Shown: positions 49,466 through 58,300, numbered from the stretch's first letter. The stretch: DNA of 64,000 nt from Candidatus Saccharimonadota bacterium (GCA_030445245.1 JAUCSD010000001.1:1100241-1164240), one strand, 5' to 3'. Numbers and translations are program-made. The notes: a model not told the origin generated them from the sequence alone.

Positions 49466-50106
49466 GGGTTAAGGCTGTTATTTTTGATCTTGACGATACG
49501 CTGCTTAAGACTTCAGCTGTGAAATGGGCGCACCATAAGGCGGTCGCTAAGCAATATTATGATATCGATCTCACTGACGAGGTTCTAGCTCGTTACTGGG
49601 GCATGCCTTTTGAACCGATGATGGCAATTTTTTACCAGAATGCTGATACACCAGAAAATATGCTTAAGGCCAATCTGTCGCTTGAGGCAAAATATCCAAA
49701 AGAGCTTCAGGAACATGCACTAAGTACGGTCAAATCGTTGCTGGGTGCGAATATAGAGGTTGGAATCGTAACGTCTATACTTGGTCATCTTGCGGAAAAA
49801 GATTTGAGACGACTGGGCTTTCCGGTTGAAAGGTTCTTTATCCTTCAAGGTGCTGATAATGCGCCAGCTCATAAGCCAGATCCGAGAGTGTTCGATGGCG
49901 CGCTCGAAATGCTGAAAGGCAATGGGACCGCATTAAATGAGATTGTGTATGTAGGCGATGCATTGATGGACTACTATGCTGCGCGTGATGCTGGCATAGA
50001 TTTTGTTGGCATCACGAGTGGCAGTGTGTCAGAAGATTCGTTTAAAATGGAAGGCGCAAAAGTGATAATTTCGCTCGTCGATTTATTGAATTTGCTAAAA
50101 ATTTAG
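49462..50106 (+). CDS. HAD-superfamily hydrolase
   Basis: The 214-aa protein begins MRVKAVIFDLDDTLLKTSAV, with nucleophile DLDDT. The Thr motif lies in VGIVTSILGHLAEKDL, the Lys in APAHKPDPRVFDGAL, and the acidic pair in IVYVGDALMDYYAARDAGI. A helical cap lies after the first motif (about residues 16-80), as in phosphoglycolate phosphatase-like enzymes. It shares an ATGA overlap with the Nudix gene, so both may act on related phosphate compounds. Confidence 0.88.
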   Translation: MRVKAVIFDLDDTLLKTSAVKWAHHKAVAKQYYDIDLTDEVLARYWGMPFEPMMAIFYQNADTPENMLKANLSLEAKYPKELQEHALSTVKSLLGANIEVGIVTSILGHLAEKDLRRLGFPVERFFILQGADNAPAHKPDPRVFDGALEMLKGNGTALNEIVYVGDALMDYYAARDAGIDFVGITSGSVSEDSFKMEGAKVIISLVDLLNLLKI

Positions 50107-50402
50107 ATGCGATAAAGGACGGCCTTTGTCTATTTGTTCTGTATGGATATCGACTGTTGTATATTATATTTGTCTGCTAATTCAAGAAAATTATAGAGTC
50201 ATGTTGTTTATATAGCTATGTAGATATAATTACAACTATACGTATTTAACACCTTAATACATATATTAGGATGTGATGAATGTTTAAATAACATCACAAA
50301 ATAACACAAAGGTATTGATCATAAGCACTTTAAATGCTATTGTAGACATAAGCTTTTACAAAAACAAACAAAAGCAAAAAAGTACATACAGAAGCACATT
50401 TA
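50107..50402. other. AT-rich spacer
   Basis: About 300 bases of markedly AT-rich sequence with A-tracts and no gene that I can support. It precedes the possible pseudogene described next. Confidence 0.6.
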
Positions 50403-50660
50403 CAATTCAATCAACTGACCGATTTTTTGACGGAAATTCGGTAACGACACGGGTATAAGAAACCAATGATTTGCACATGCAAGCCACGCACCTTTTTTCT
50501 TAAACCAGTGTGGCGTTGCCGATGCTCCGCCAAATTTATTGGCGTCGAGCGCGCGCAGAACAAGTACATGGAAACTGGTGGCATCTTGTCACCAAGATCT
50601 AGCGGAAAGTTGCGCATGAACACGATATGCCCCAGGTTTTCCTGGAGCGGTCAGTTGTCC
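50403..50660 (-). pseudogene. Possible decayed gene fragment
   Basis: On the minus strand two frames carry protein-like sequence that seem to continue one another. The upstream piece reads LQENLGHIVFMRNFPLDLGD and the downstream one LDANKFGGASATPHWFKKKG followed by AWLACANHWFLIPVSLPNFR and a stop at 50403. A frame change and a TGA separate them. Composition is more GC-rich than the flanks. I cannot name the family; the call rests on how protein-like the two frames look. Confidence 0.3.
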
Positions 50661-50792
50661 GCAGTAGCGGACAGTCTACGGTACACGCGCCTAATAATTT
50701 TTTTACAGCGGCGGTTGTTGCTACCTGGACACGTATGTTTGCTACTCGGACTCTCTTTTTGAATTTAATTTTTAGGTGGTATAGTGGGAAAC

Positions 50793-51179
50793 ATGTTGAG
50801 TAGGGTAATAGCCATTAGTGTAGCGATAGCAATTGCTATGTTAGCTGTTATTTTGCACGTCACTCAACCCTCAACGGTGGGTCCTTTAGGAATTTTAGCA
50901 GTATTTATTTTAATGTATGTGTCAGTACTCGGTGTGCTGACTTTTTTGCTATACAGTATGTCGAGATTTATTAGTAAGGTATCAGTATCTTTCACCGTTA
51001 AAAAGCCAATTCGACCTCTCAGTTTGAGTCGATCCTATTATTTTTCGTCAGTCATCGCGTTAGCTCCGGTCATGTTGATAGGGATGCAATCAGTGGCCAA
51101 AGTTGAGATTTATGACGTGTTACTTATTACGCTATTCGTTGTAATTGCTTGTGTCTATATATCAAAAAGAACTAGCTAG
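50793..51179 (+). CDS. Small membrane protein, 128 aa
   Basis: The family is not recognised. There are four hydrophobic segments (about residues 4-24, 34-56, 83-100, 104-123) linked by short loops. The ATG at 50793 is preferred over the GTG at 50784 because the extended -10 TGG-TATAGT ends 7 nt before it, fitting a leaderless mRNA. It precedes the coupling-ATPase pair but has its own promoter. Confidence 0.65.
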   Translation: MLSRVIAISVAIAIAMLAVILHVTQPSTVGPLGILAVFILMYVSVLGVLTFLLYSMSRFISKVSVSFTVKKPIRPLSLSRSYYFSSVIALAPVMLIGMQSVAKVEIYDVLLITLFVVIACVYISKRTS

Positions 51180-51221
51180 ATGGCATGTATTCGATGAAAT
51201 GATTATGCTATAATTACAGAT

Positions 51222-51647
51222 ATGGAACCTAAACTGCCCGCACCGAATCCTGGACCAGAACGGTCAGCTGGGGTTTATAGTCAGAATTTAGAGCAATTTC
51301 CTCTTCCTCCGAACCCTGAAACAAATATTGAACGTCACGCTGAGCAGTTTGAACAGCGCAGTGAAGCAACTCCGGTTGCCGTCAATGCCGCACCTGTTGT
51401 AGCCCCTCCACCTACGATCGCATTGCCGATCGTGAATTCGGACGACGCTACTATCCAACCAGTAGTAGGTAGCACGCCACTCGTCGCTAATGATGATGAC
51501 CTCATCGAGAAAGAGTGGGTTGACCAAGCTAAGAGGATTATTGTTCAGACTAAAGATGATCCGTACAAGCGTGAGCAAGAGGTGAGCAAATTGCAGGCGG
51601 ATTACTTACGAAAGCGTTACGGGAGGGAACTGGGTGCTTCGTCGTAG
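51222..51647 (+). CDS. Proline/alanine-rich hypothetical protein, 141 aa
   Basis: The first ~85 residues are rich in Pro, Ala, Glu and Val (NAAPVVAPPPTIALPIV) and look disordered. The C-terminal ~50 residues form a helix (EKEWVDQAKRIIVQTKDDPY, then KREQEVSKLQADYLRKRYG). TGC-TATAAT ends 7 nt before the ATG (leaderless). It lies 22 nt before the large ATPase gene, so it may be a partner of it. The function is unknown. Confidence 0.68.
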   Translation: MEPKLPAPNPGPERSAGVYSQNLEQFPLPPNPETNIERHAEQFEQRSEATPVAVNAAPVVAPPPTIALPIVNSDDATIQPVVGSTPLVANDDDLIEKEWVDQAKRIIVQTKDDPYKREQEVSKLQADYLRKRYGRELGASS

Positions 51648-51669
51648 GCACGCAGTGAGCAGATAGTAT

Positions 51670-54525
51670 ATGGCAGGCTTATTCATTAGTATATTTATAT
51701 TTATCTTCCTCGGTTCAGCCGTTGGTCTGTTTGTTTTCGCTCAATACCGTAGAACGCTCCGTGAAGCAAAAAATTACGAACGCGGTCTTAAGATGGTGCC
51801 GATGCTTATCCATCTTCCGCCATCAAGTGAAGACGTTACTTCAAATGGTCGTGACGCCCGCGATCTTACCGAAGAGGTGTTGTCTCAGGCGCAGGTTATG
51901 TATAACATTATCGCGAGTACGGCGACAAAGGGCTTTAAGAGCAAGATGTACGGCCAACGTCACCTCTCTTTTGAAATTGTTGCAAATAAAGGCTTGGTTC
52001 ATTATTACACCGTCGTCCCGTCGGTATTGATTGATGTGGTGCGTCAGGCTATCGCTGCTGCCTATCCCTCGGCGCGACTTGAAGAAGTTGCCGAACACAA
52101 TATCTTTAGCCAGGTAGGTAAGATAAGCGGAACTATCGGTGGGGAGTTTACGCTCAAAAAGAATTTTGTTTATCCAATTGCAACGTTCAAGGAGTCAAAA
52201 CGAGACGCTTCGCGTGCTTTACTTAATGCTCTATCGGCAGCAGGCCGTGAAGACGGGGTAGCGATTCAGTTGATGCTTCGTCCAGCGCGAGAGGGTTGGG
52301 TGAAGAGTTCGGTCGCACTTGTCGCGAAGATAACAAAAGACAAAGCAAACAAGAAGCCTGGTCTTGGTGGTTTGATGGCGTCCAAAGACTTGATGGAAGC
52401 ACTTTGGAAACCACCAGATGGTGAAGTAAAGCCAGAGGACAAGCAGCTAACGTCTCTTGAGCAGGCGACTATCGAGGCGATTGAGGAAAAGACTCGCTAT
52501 CCTGGGTATGAAGTGCTTATTCGTGTAGTTGTATCCTCAAACACGGCAGCTCATTCCCAGTCACTTCTGAAAAATGTCGTTGCTGCTTTCGCACTGTTTG
52601 ATTCGCCAAGCCACAACGGCTTCAAGTTTGCGGTAACGAAAAATGTTGAAGATTTAGTCACTGCCTATATTTTCCGCTTTTTCCCACAAACCATTACACA
52701 GAATGTACTTAATAGTGTCGAGCTTGCCACTATTTTTCACCTACCTGATCAAAGTACAATTCCTACTTCTCAGGTACTTCGACAAATGTCAAAGCAGGTT
52801 GATGGCCCGACTCAGCTTATGGACGAAGGCTTTTTGCTAGGATATAACGAATTCCGTGGAGTGAAGAAGCCAATTCGCCTGAGTACGAATGACCGACGTC
52901 GCCATACGTATGTGATTGGTCAGACTGGTACTGGTAAGTCAGTCCTTCTGGAAAACTTGGCGTTTCAGGATATGATGGACGGCCGTGGTTTTGCGTTCGT
53001 TGATCCGCATGGTGACTCAGTAGAGAATCTATTAGGCAAAGTGCCAAAAGAGCGTGTTGAAGATGTTATTTACTTCAACCCAGGTGATATGAGTAGCCCA
53101 ATAGGACTCAATATGTTTGAGTTCGACAATCCCGATCAAAAAGACTTCCTCGTACAAGAGGCAATTAATATGCTCTACGGTCTCTATGACCCTGGACACA
53201 CCGGTATTGTTGGACCTCGCCTTGAGCACATCTTCCGTAACTGCGCGCTTCTCCTCATGTCTGATCCTAACGGCGGTACATTTATCGATATCCCAAAGCT
53301 TCTGATTGATGAAGAATTTATGAAGAGCAAGTTGAAGTACGTTACGGATCAGACGGTTCTTGATTTTTGGACAAAAGAATTCCCGAACTCACAAAAATCG
53401 AACGAGTCTGGTGAAGTAGTGAGCTGGGTAGTAAGCAAGTTTGGTCCATTCATTTCCAACGATGCTATGCGTAATATTATTGGCCAAACAAAGAGTGGCT
53501 TTAATCTACGTGAAGTGATGGATGGCAAAAAGATTCTATTAGTTAACTTGAGTAAGGGTCGAATGGGTGAGCTAAACTCAAAACTACTCGGTATTATTTT
53601 TGTGATGAAATTTCAAGCGGCAGCCATGGGTCGTGCCGATATACCAGAAGACCAGCGAACCGATTTTTCGCTCTACGTTGATGAGTTCCAAAACTTTGCA
53701 ACTGATAGCTTTGAATCGATTCTATCTGAGGCAAGAAAATACCGCTTGAACCTGATCATGGGTAACCAATTTATGACACAGCTAACGGATAAGATCCGCG
53801 AGGCAATCATCGGTAACGTGGGAACAGTCATTAGTGGCCGCATCGGTATCACTGATGCCGAGATGCTAGTTAAGAAGTTTGCACCGACTTTTGATGCCGA
53901 AGATCTCACAAAAATGCCAAATTACCAATCCGTTACGAGCGTTATGATTAATAATGTTCCATCGGCACCGTTTAGCATGTCATTTTTGCCTCCTATGGGC
54001 CAAACGAACGCTCAGCTCAGTGACGCACTTAAGCGTCTCTCGGCGGCTAAATATGGTAAGGCGCGAGCCCAGGTTGAGAAAGATATCTTCACTCGACTCG
54101 GAGCTGCTGAGGCCGAGAAGAAGGCAAAAGCTGAGCAAGTGAAGAAAACGCAACAGCAGCGTATGACTGGTATGAACAGTGGCGGAGCTGGTTCGTCATT
54201 CTTAGACGAATGGTTGGCAAAACGTAACAATATTGGCGCTTCAGGAGCCGCTCCAGCACCGCCGCGACCAGTAACGATCCAGCAACCATCTAATCCACCT
54301 ACGCCCAGTACACCGCCTGTGACGCCTCCTGGTGTTACGAATTCATTCGCACCACCAGTAGTCAACTCGCCAACAGATACTCGTAACCCATTCATAGCTC
54401 AACCGCCGGTACAAACCCAGGCACCTGTGATGCCGCCCGTTGCTTCACCTGAGGAGAATAATGGTCTTCATCTTCGCGGCGACAACGTCAATCATGACAG
54501 TGAAATCTCTATCAAGCTTCGATAG
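51670..54525 (+). CDS. Type IV secretion-type coupling ATPase (VirD4/TraG-like)
   Basis: The 951-aa protein has one N-terminal membrane segment (about residues 3-25), a large N-terminal domain (to ~390) and a RecA-like motor. Walker A GQTGTGKS is near residue 417, with AFVDPHGD after it. Walker B-like LYVDEFQNFATDSF is near 666, and IMGNQFMTQL follows. The C-terminal ~150 residues are Pro/Ser/Gln-rich and disordered. It resembles VirD4/TraD-type pumps, which feed DNA or protein to a secretion channel. No VirB channel genes lie nearby, so the partner machine is unknown. Possible roles are DNA uptake or protein export. Confidence 0.82.
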   Translation: MAGLFISIFIFIFLGSAVGLFVFAQYRRTLREAKNYERGLKMVPMLIHLPPSSEDVTSNGRDARDLTEEVLSQAQVMYNIIASTATKGFKSKMYGQRHLSFEIVANKGLVHYYTVVPSVLIDVVRQAIAAAYPSARLEEVAEHNIFSQVGKISGTIGGEFTLKKNFVYPIATFKESKRDASRALLNALSAAGREDGVAIQLMLRPAREGWVKSSVALVAKITKDKANKKPGLGGLMASKDLMEALWKPPDGEVKPEDKQLTSLEQATIEAIEEKTRYPGYEVLIRVVVSSNTAAHSQSLLKNVVAAFALFDSPSHNGFKFAVTKNVEDLVTAYIFRFFPQTITQNVLNSVELATIFHLPDQSTIPTSQVLRQMSKQVDGPTQLMDEGFLLGYNEFRGVKKPIRLSTNDRRRHTYVIGQTGTGKSVLLENLAFQDMMDGRGFAFVDPHGDSVENLLGKVPKERVEDVIYFNPGDMSSPIGLNMFEFDNPDQKDFLVQEAINMLYGLYDPGHTGIVGPRLEHIFRNCALLLMSDPNGGTFIDIPKLLIDEEFMKSKLKYVTDQTVLDFWTKEFPNSQKSNESGEVVSWVVSKFGPFISNDAMRNIIGQTKSGFNLREVMDGKKILLVNLSKGRMGELNSKLLGIIFVMKFQAAAMGRADIPEDQRTDFSLYVDEFQNFATDSFESILSEARKYRLNLIMGNQFMTQLTDKIREAIIGNVGTVISGRIGITDAEMLVKKFAPTFDAEDLTKMPNYQSVTSVMINNVPSAPFSMSFLPPMGQTNAQLSDALKRLSAAKYGKARAQVEKDIFTRLGAAEAEKKAKAEQVKKTQQQRMTGMNSGGAGSSFLDEWLAKRNNIGASGAAPAPPRPVTIQQPSNPPTPSTPPVTPPGVTNSFAPPVVNSPTDTRNPFIAQPPVQTQAPVMPPVASPEENNGLHLRGDNVNHDSEISIKLR

Positions 54526-54642
54526 ACTACAGGTTGCAGGGAGCACAAGGGTATAAGATACAAGTGACCTTCTAGAGGGATGTTTCATGCAATTGTATGG
54601 TCGTAGCTCGCTGGTTCGGATCCAGCTGCCAGAGCCAAGTCA

Positions 54643-54683
54643 TGATCAATGTAGCCAGGACTGTTAATTCGGTTCTGTTTTTT
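54643..54683 (+). terminator. Terminator-like repeat, copy A
   Basis: The 35-nt stretch 54643-54677 recurs at 55298-55332 with about six mismatches; both contain ACTGTTAATTCGGTTCTG. Here CAGGAC pairs with GTTCTG over a TGTTAATTCG loop and a T-run follows. A T-arm-like sequence with CCA lies just upstream (54610-54637). Confidence 0.6.
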
Positions 54684-54739
54684 AAATAGCCAAAATAAAA
54701 TTGAAACCGTTTAGTTATCGTCTCTGTTATAGTAAAAAC

Positions 54740-55300
54740 ATGAAGGCGGACACTAATAAATTCCAGGAAGTCGTTGCGACCTTTCCAAAATTTGAATCCA
54801 TTCTGGAACAACTCAGCAGGGCCAATATTCCATATGCTATTGGTGGAAGCGTTTCACTGTATGTTCAAGGTAACGACCGTAAGCCAAAAGATGTAGATAT
54901 TATGTTTACAGACGAAGCATTTGGAAGAGCAAACGAACTCTTCGGTTTGGAGTCGCACCATATTGAGCGACCATACAACGGCATGAATAAATCAACTCCT
55001 GTTGACGACGGTTCGGTCGACTTTCTTAACCAATACACGTCAAAAACTGGAAATCGTTCGTATTATTCTCCACCAACAGAGACGATGCCGGTTGCTTTCA
55101 ATGATATGGAAGTAACTCTTGTTCCTGCAGAAAAAATTGCTGTTTTCAAACTTATTACGCGTCGTGAACATCACAGTGATCTTGATGATTTTCATGAGCT
55201 ATTTCAGCATCCTGATTTTGATACGAATATTTTCTGGCGAATAGTTGATTCACTTGATGCACGCGAGGCAGTCACTAATTTATTAGACAATCCGTCTTGA
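54740..55300 (+). CDS. Nucleotidyltransferase-like protein (DUF6036/MNT group)
   Basis: The 186-aa protein contains IPYAIGGSVSLYVQGNDRKPKDVDIMF, with the GGS and DVD-type motif of minimal nucleotidyltransferases. A helical C-terminus follows (EKIAVFKLITRREHHSDLDDFHELF), where R-E-H-H-S-D-L-D-D recalls toxin-antitoxin and abortive-infection families. The activity is not proven. TGT-TATAGT ends 6 nt before the ATG (leaderless). It is flanked by two copies of a terminator-like repeat, so it may be a self-contained acquired unit. Confidence 0.72.
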   Translation: MKADTNKFQEVVATFPKFESILEQLSRANIPYAIGGSVSLYVQGNDRKPKDVDIMFTDEAFGRANELFGLESHHIERPYNGMNKSTPVDDGSVDFLNQYTSKTGNRSYYSPPTETMPVAFNDMEVTLVPAEKIAVFKLITRREHHSDLDDFHELFQHPDFDTNIFWRIVDSLDAREAVTNLLDNPS

Positions 55301-55340
55301 TCAACAAAGTCAGAACTGTTAATTCGGTTCTGACTTTTTA
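55298..55340 (+). terminator. Terminator-like repeat, copy B
   Basis: Its first three bases are the TGA stop of the gene before it. GTCAGAAC pairs with GTTCTGAC over a TGTTAATTCG loop (10 nt), followed by a T-run. It is nearly the same 35-nt unit as at 54643-54677. Confidence 0.75.
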
Positions 55341-55432
55341 TATCCTACGATAGAACTGAACCTACTTATCAATGTATCGTTTGACTCCGAGTGCTTTAAC
55401 TCAATATAGTGGAATGAGAAGGAGGGCATTAC

Positions 55433-55834
55433 ATGAGATTAACGAGAAGTAATGAACAGGCAACAGGCAAAGGTCCCGAAGCGTGGTTTACGGGGAATGT
55501 ATTTATTGATAGCATCCGTAACCCTGACGGGCAGTCTGCTGTTGGAGCGGCACATGTTCGTTTTACTCCCGGCGCACGCACCGCATGGCATCATCACCCC
55601 AAAGGTCAGACACTTTATGTTACGGATGGAATTGGCTATGTAACTCGTCGTGGAGGCAGTCCGGAAGCAATCAGGTCAGGAGATGTCGTATATATCGAGC
55701 CGGGCGAAGAACACTGGCACGGTGCAACTGAAGATCGTTACATGGCACATGTTGCCGTTCAGGAAGCAGACGAGAATGGACAAGTAGTAACATGGCTTGA
55801 GCATGTAACCGATGAAGAATATAGCAATCAATAA
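55433..55834 (+). CDS. Cupin-domain protein
   Basis: The 133-aa protein has the two cupin motifs. Motif 1 is RTAWHHHPKGQTLYVTDGIGYVTRRGG, with HHxxxxxQ-type metal ligands. Motif 2 is PGEEHWHGATEDRYMAHVAVQ. It resembles the small cupins annotated as carboxymuconolactone-decarboxylase-associated or quercetinase-like. The substrate is unknown. GAAGGAGG precedes the start, unlike its leaderless neighbours. It stands as a single gene between terminators. Confidence 0.85.
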   Translation: MRLTRSNEQATGKGPEAWFTGNVFIDSIRNPDGQSAVGAAHVRFTPGARTAWHHHPKGQTLYVTDGIGYVTRRGGSPEAIRSGDVVYIEPGEEHWHGATEDRYMAHVAVQEADENGQVVTWLEHVTDEEYSNQ

Positions 55835-55905
55835 TTAAAAACCTTCCTCTCTCGTGGTGAGTTAAACATATTGTCCATAGATCTGACGATGGGCCGCCTG
55901 AGATA

Positions 55906-55938
55906 TTAAATAAAACTCCATAACGGAGTTTTATTTAA
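55906..55938. terminator. Bidirectional terminator after the cupin gene
   Basis: Arms TTAAATAAAACTCC and GGAGTTTTATTTAA around a 5-nt loop lie between the cupin gene and the convergent 196-aa gene. Confidence 0.8.
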
Positions 55939-55991
55939 TGAGGGAGAGCGGGGTTGTAGCATTTTTTTACTTGATAGGTGAAGGGAAAGGG

Positions 55992-56582
55992 TTACTTTCG
56001 TCCAGTGATCATCACCTTGAGAAAATCGTAGACGATACCAATGGCCCATCCGACTATGAAGGCACCGATTGTTTCAAAGCCTGTGAGTACAAAACCGTAG
56101 TACTTAGCGATGAGATAAATGCCAAGGGTTATAACGAAAGCGAATACCGCACCAGAGAGCATAGCGTTTGGTCGAGCTATCGTGCTTCCGGCTACATCGC
56201 TCACTTTCTCAACTGCTTTATTGTGAATGACCTTACTGAAAGCTCGGCTTGGTGCCGACATCTGGTTCTGAACTTCATGCATAGTTGCATTAAAGCTCGC
56301 GTCGCGGTCTGATTTGCCAATAGGACCATCTTTGCGTCGTTCAGCAGGGGACGGTTGTCTCTCTGTGGCTTCCTGCTGCTTACGCTCCTGATCTATCTTT
56401 GTAGCGTGTTCTAGGGCTTCGTGACGGGCACCTTCAACGTCTTTTTCGTGTGACCGCTCGCCAGCTTTCTCATGTAATTCGCGTAGTTGATCTCTCTGTT
56501 TTTCGCCAGCTTTTTCCAGTGCATCTGAATGTTCATGTTCCGGACCAAAACTGATTTTTTCTCTGTTATCACTCATACCCAA
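55992..56582 (-). CDS. Membrane protein with charged helical domain, 196 aa
   Basis: The N-terminal ~110 residues are very rich in Glu, Lys, His and Arg and probably form a coiled coil (EKAGEKQRDQLRELHEKAGE). Two hydrophobic segments follow (about 145-165 and 170-190), with a basic C-terminal tail. The family is unknown. It starts 15 nt after the end of the LPxTG-type protein on the same strand, so it probably shares its transcript. Confidence 0.65.
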   Translation of the reverse strand: MGMSDNREKISFGPEHEHSDALEKAGEKQRDQLRELHEKAGERSHEKDVEGARHEALEHATKIDQERKQQEATERQPSPAERRKDGPIGKSDRDASFNATMHEVQNQMSAPSRAFSKVIHNKAVEKVSDVAGSTIARPNAMLSGAVFAFVITLGIYLIAKYYGFVLTGFETIGAFIVGWAIGIVYDFLKVMITGRK

Positions 56583-56597
56583 CCCCTATTAATCTAT

Positions 56598-58211
56598 TTA
56601 AATTGTTCCAGCGTTGAGGTCACGGCGAATCAGACGAACCTCTCTTTTAACTTGTCGGCTGCGAGCGTAGAAGTAGACGACTACGGCAAGGACGCCACCG
56701 GCAAATAATATGTTTTCGCTTGCTCCCGTATGAGGCAACTGCTCAACTACTTGCTCGACAACTTTTGGTGCAGGGCAGTCGATCATCGTTACGGTGTGAT
56801 TACCAGCGAAGTCATTCACCATGCGACAGTTGTATGACTCAGGGTTACCAAGGCTTTGTGGTGTAGCAGGTATCGTTGATTTTACCTGAACACTGATTAT
56901 CTTTTCGATAGTGTCACCTGGCTTGATGGTGACTACCGGCCAAACGATCGTATTGATGCGCTCTACTGCTGTTCCATCTTCTTTCGTAAGAAGTTGGCCA
57001 CCGCCAGTATCAATGATGTCGGCGTATTCAAGCACGTCGGCTAGGTTATCTTCAATTGTATATTGACCTGTTGTTGTTCCTACGTTCTTAACAGATATTC
57101 TATACTCTAATCTGTCGCCAGGTCGTACGGTTGTATTGTTTGCGTCTGAGACAAGCTGAGAAACATTCTTTACTGTTTTTGTTTCCTTGAAGGCAGAGTG
57201 ACAATCCTTATCTTTATACCAGATCGTTTTATCCTCTTCACACGGTTTACACTCGGGACTGCTCACCGGGTAATCAGTATTGATCGCACAGCGTACTTCA
57301 GGAGTTACTGTCAGAGCTTTCTGACATGTCATTCCTGTCTTTGCTCCCACGCTCGTATTGACTGTGACGCTTGCGGTATAGTTACCGTCTTTTGTGAACT
57401 CGTAGGTAAATACATTTGATTTACTAGTGCTTGCTTGGCTCTTTGTTGTAACAACGGTACTCTTGCTATCCTTGATGGTATATACATAACTTGAGATTGT
57501 GGCACCATTACTTGTTGAAGCAGTAGCGGTAAAGCTAAACTTTGTGCGTGTAATCGGAGCAATCGTTAGTGCTGAACAGGCAGATGCCGGTGGAGCAGGT
57601 GGTGGTGGCGGAGGTGGAGGCATCGCAACGTAAGCCACATTGCCACAACCAGTCATGATTGCGAACCATTTGCCGTCAACTGCTCGTTTTCCGACAAGAG
57701 CGGTATACTGCGAGCCATGAGGGATTGTCCATGAAGTCGAATCCCATTTTGATAGGAGACTTGAGTATACTGTTGTCGAGGTACCCGTAACCGCGTGGGG
57801 TGTACGCTCAAAGTCCGACTTAGAACGTCCTACGCTCTGGATTTTATTACCTTGATCTCTTGAATTAATCGTTTGCACACTACCGTTAACTATATCTTGG
57901 CGGGTAACACCAAAATATTTGTAGATTTGCTGAAGATCAGTATGACCAGCACTATCTTTATTGCGGTCATAAGTGGCAAGAAGATCACTTTTGTCCTTAA
58001 AGCCACCATAAATAACATTATTACCGTTTGCGGCGTTGGCTGATTCTGGCGGTGTAAAGACCGCGAATCCCTGTACGACAAGGGCAAGGGCTGTAAAGAT
58101 CAGTCCAATTCGTCGTGTTGCCTCTTCTTTCCGCAGTCGTTTGGCGTAGAAGCCCAGTTGACCAACCAGCGAGGGGCTGAAGGTTAGATTTGAAACTATT
58201 TTTCTAAACAT
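56598..58211 (-). CDS. LPxTG-type surface protein with DUF11 domain
   Basis: The 537-aa protein has a long basic N-terminus, then a hydrophobic signal (about residues 35-55). Its extracellular part has a proline run (PPPPPPPPAPP) and an Ig/PKD-like domain (about 230-320). A DUF11-type domain (SVKNVGTTTGQYTIEDNLADV) follows. The C-terminus has LPHTG, a hydrophobic span and a basic tail ending NAGTI. This is the architecture of sortase substrates, so the protein is likely bound to peptidoglycan. No sortase is in the window. Basic tail and anchor are firm; the function is unknown. Confidence 0.8.
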   Translation of the reverse strand: MFRKIVSNLTFSPSLVGQLGFYAKRLRKEEATRRIGLIFTALALVVQGFAVFTPPESANAANGNNVIYGGFKDKSDLLATYDRNKDSAGHTDLQQIYKYFGVTRQDIVNGSVQTINSRDQGNKIQSVGRSKSDFERTPHAVTGTSTTVYSSLLSKWDSTSWTIPHGSQYTALVGKRAVDGKWFAIMTGCGNVAYVAMPPPPPPPPAPPASACSALTIAPITRTKFSFTATASTSNGATISSYVYTIKDSKSTVVTTKSQASTSKSNVFTYEFTKDGNYTASVTVNTSVGAKTGMTCQKALTVTPEVRCAINTDYPVSSPECKPCEEDKTIWYKDKDCHSAFKETKTVKNVSQLVSDANNTTVRPGDRLEYRISVKNVGTTTGQYTIEDNLADVLEYADIIDTGGGQLLTKEDGTAVERINTIVWPVVTIKPGDTIEKIISVQVKSTIPATPQSLGNPESYNCRMVNDFAGNHTVTMIDCPAPKVVEQVVEQLPHTGASENILFAGGVLAVVVYFYARSRQVKREVRLIRRDLNAGTI

Positions 58212-58300
58212 TTTAGTTTACCGTTTCTTTTTGTTTCTTTTTTTGTTATCACATCTCTTAGGCTTTAGATTAGCATAAGAAATATGTTCAGCGCAATAGC

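Noticed and set aside
55938..56312. 124-codon plus-strand frame after the cupin gene
   Set aside because: It lies opposite the 196-aa membrane protein, which has better structure and codon use.
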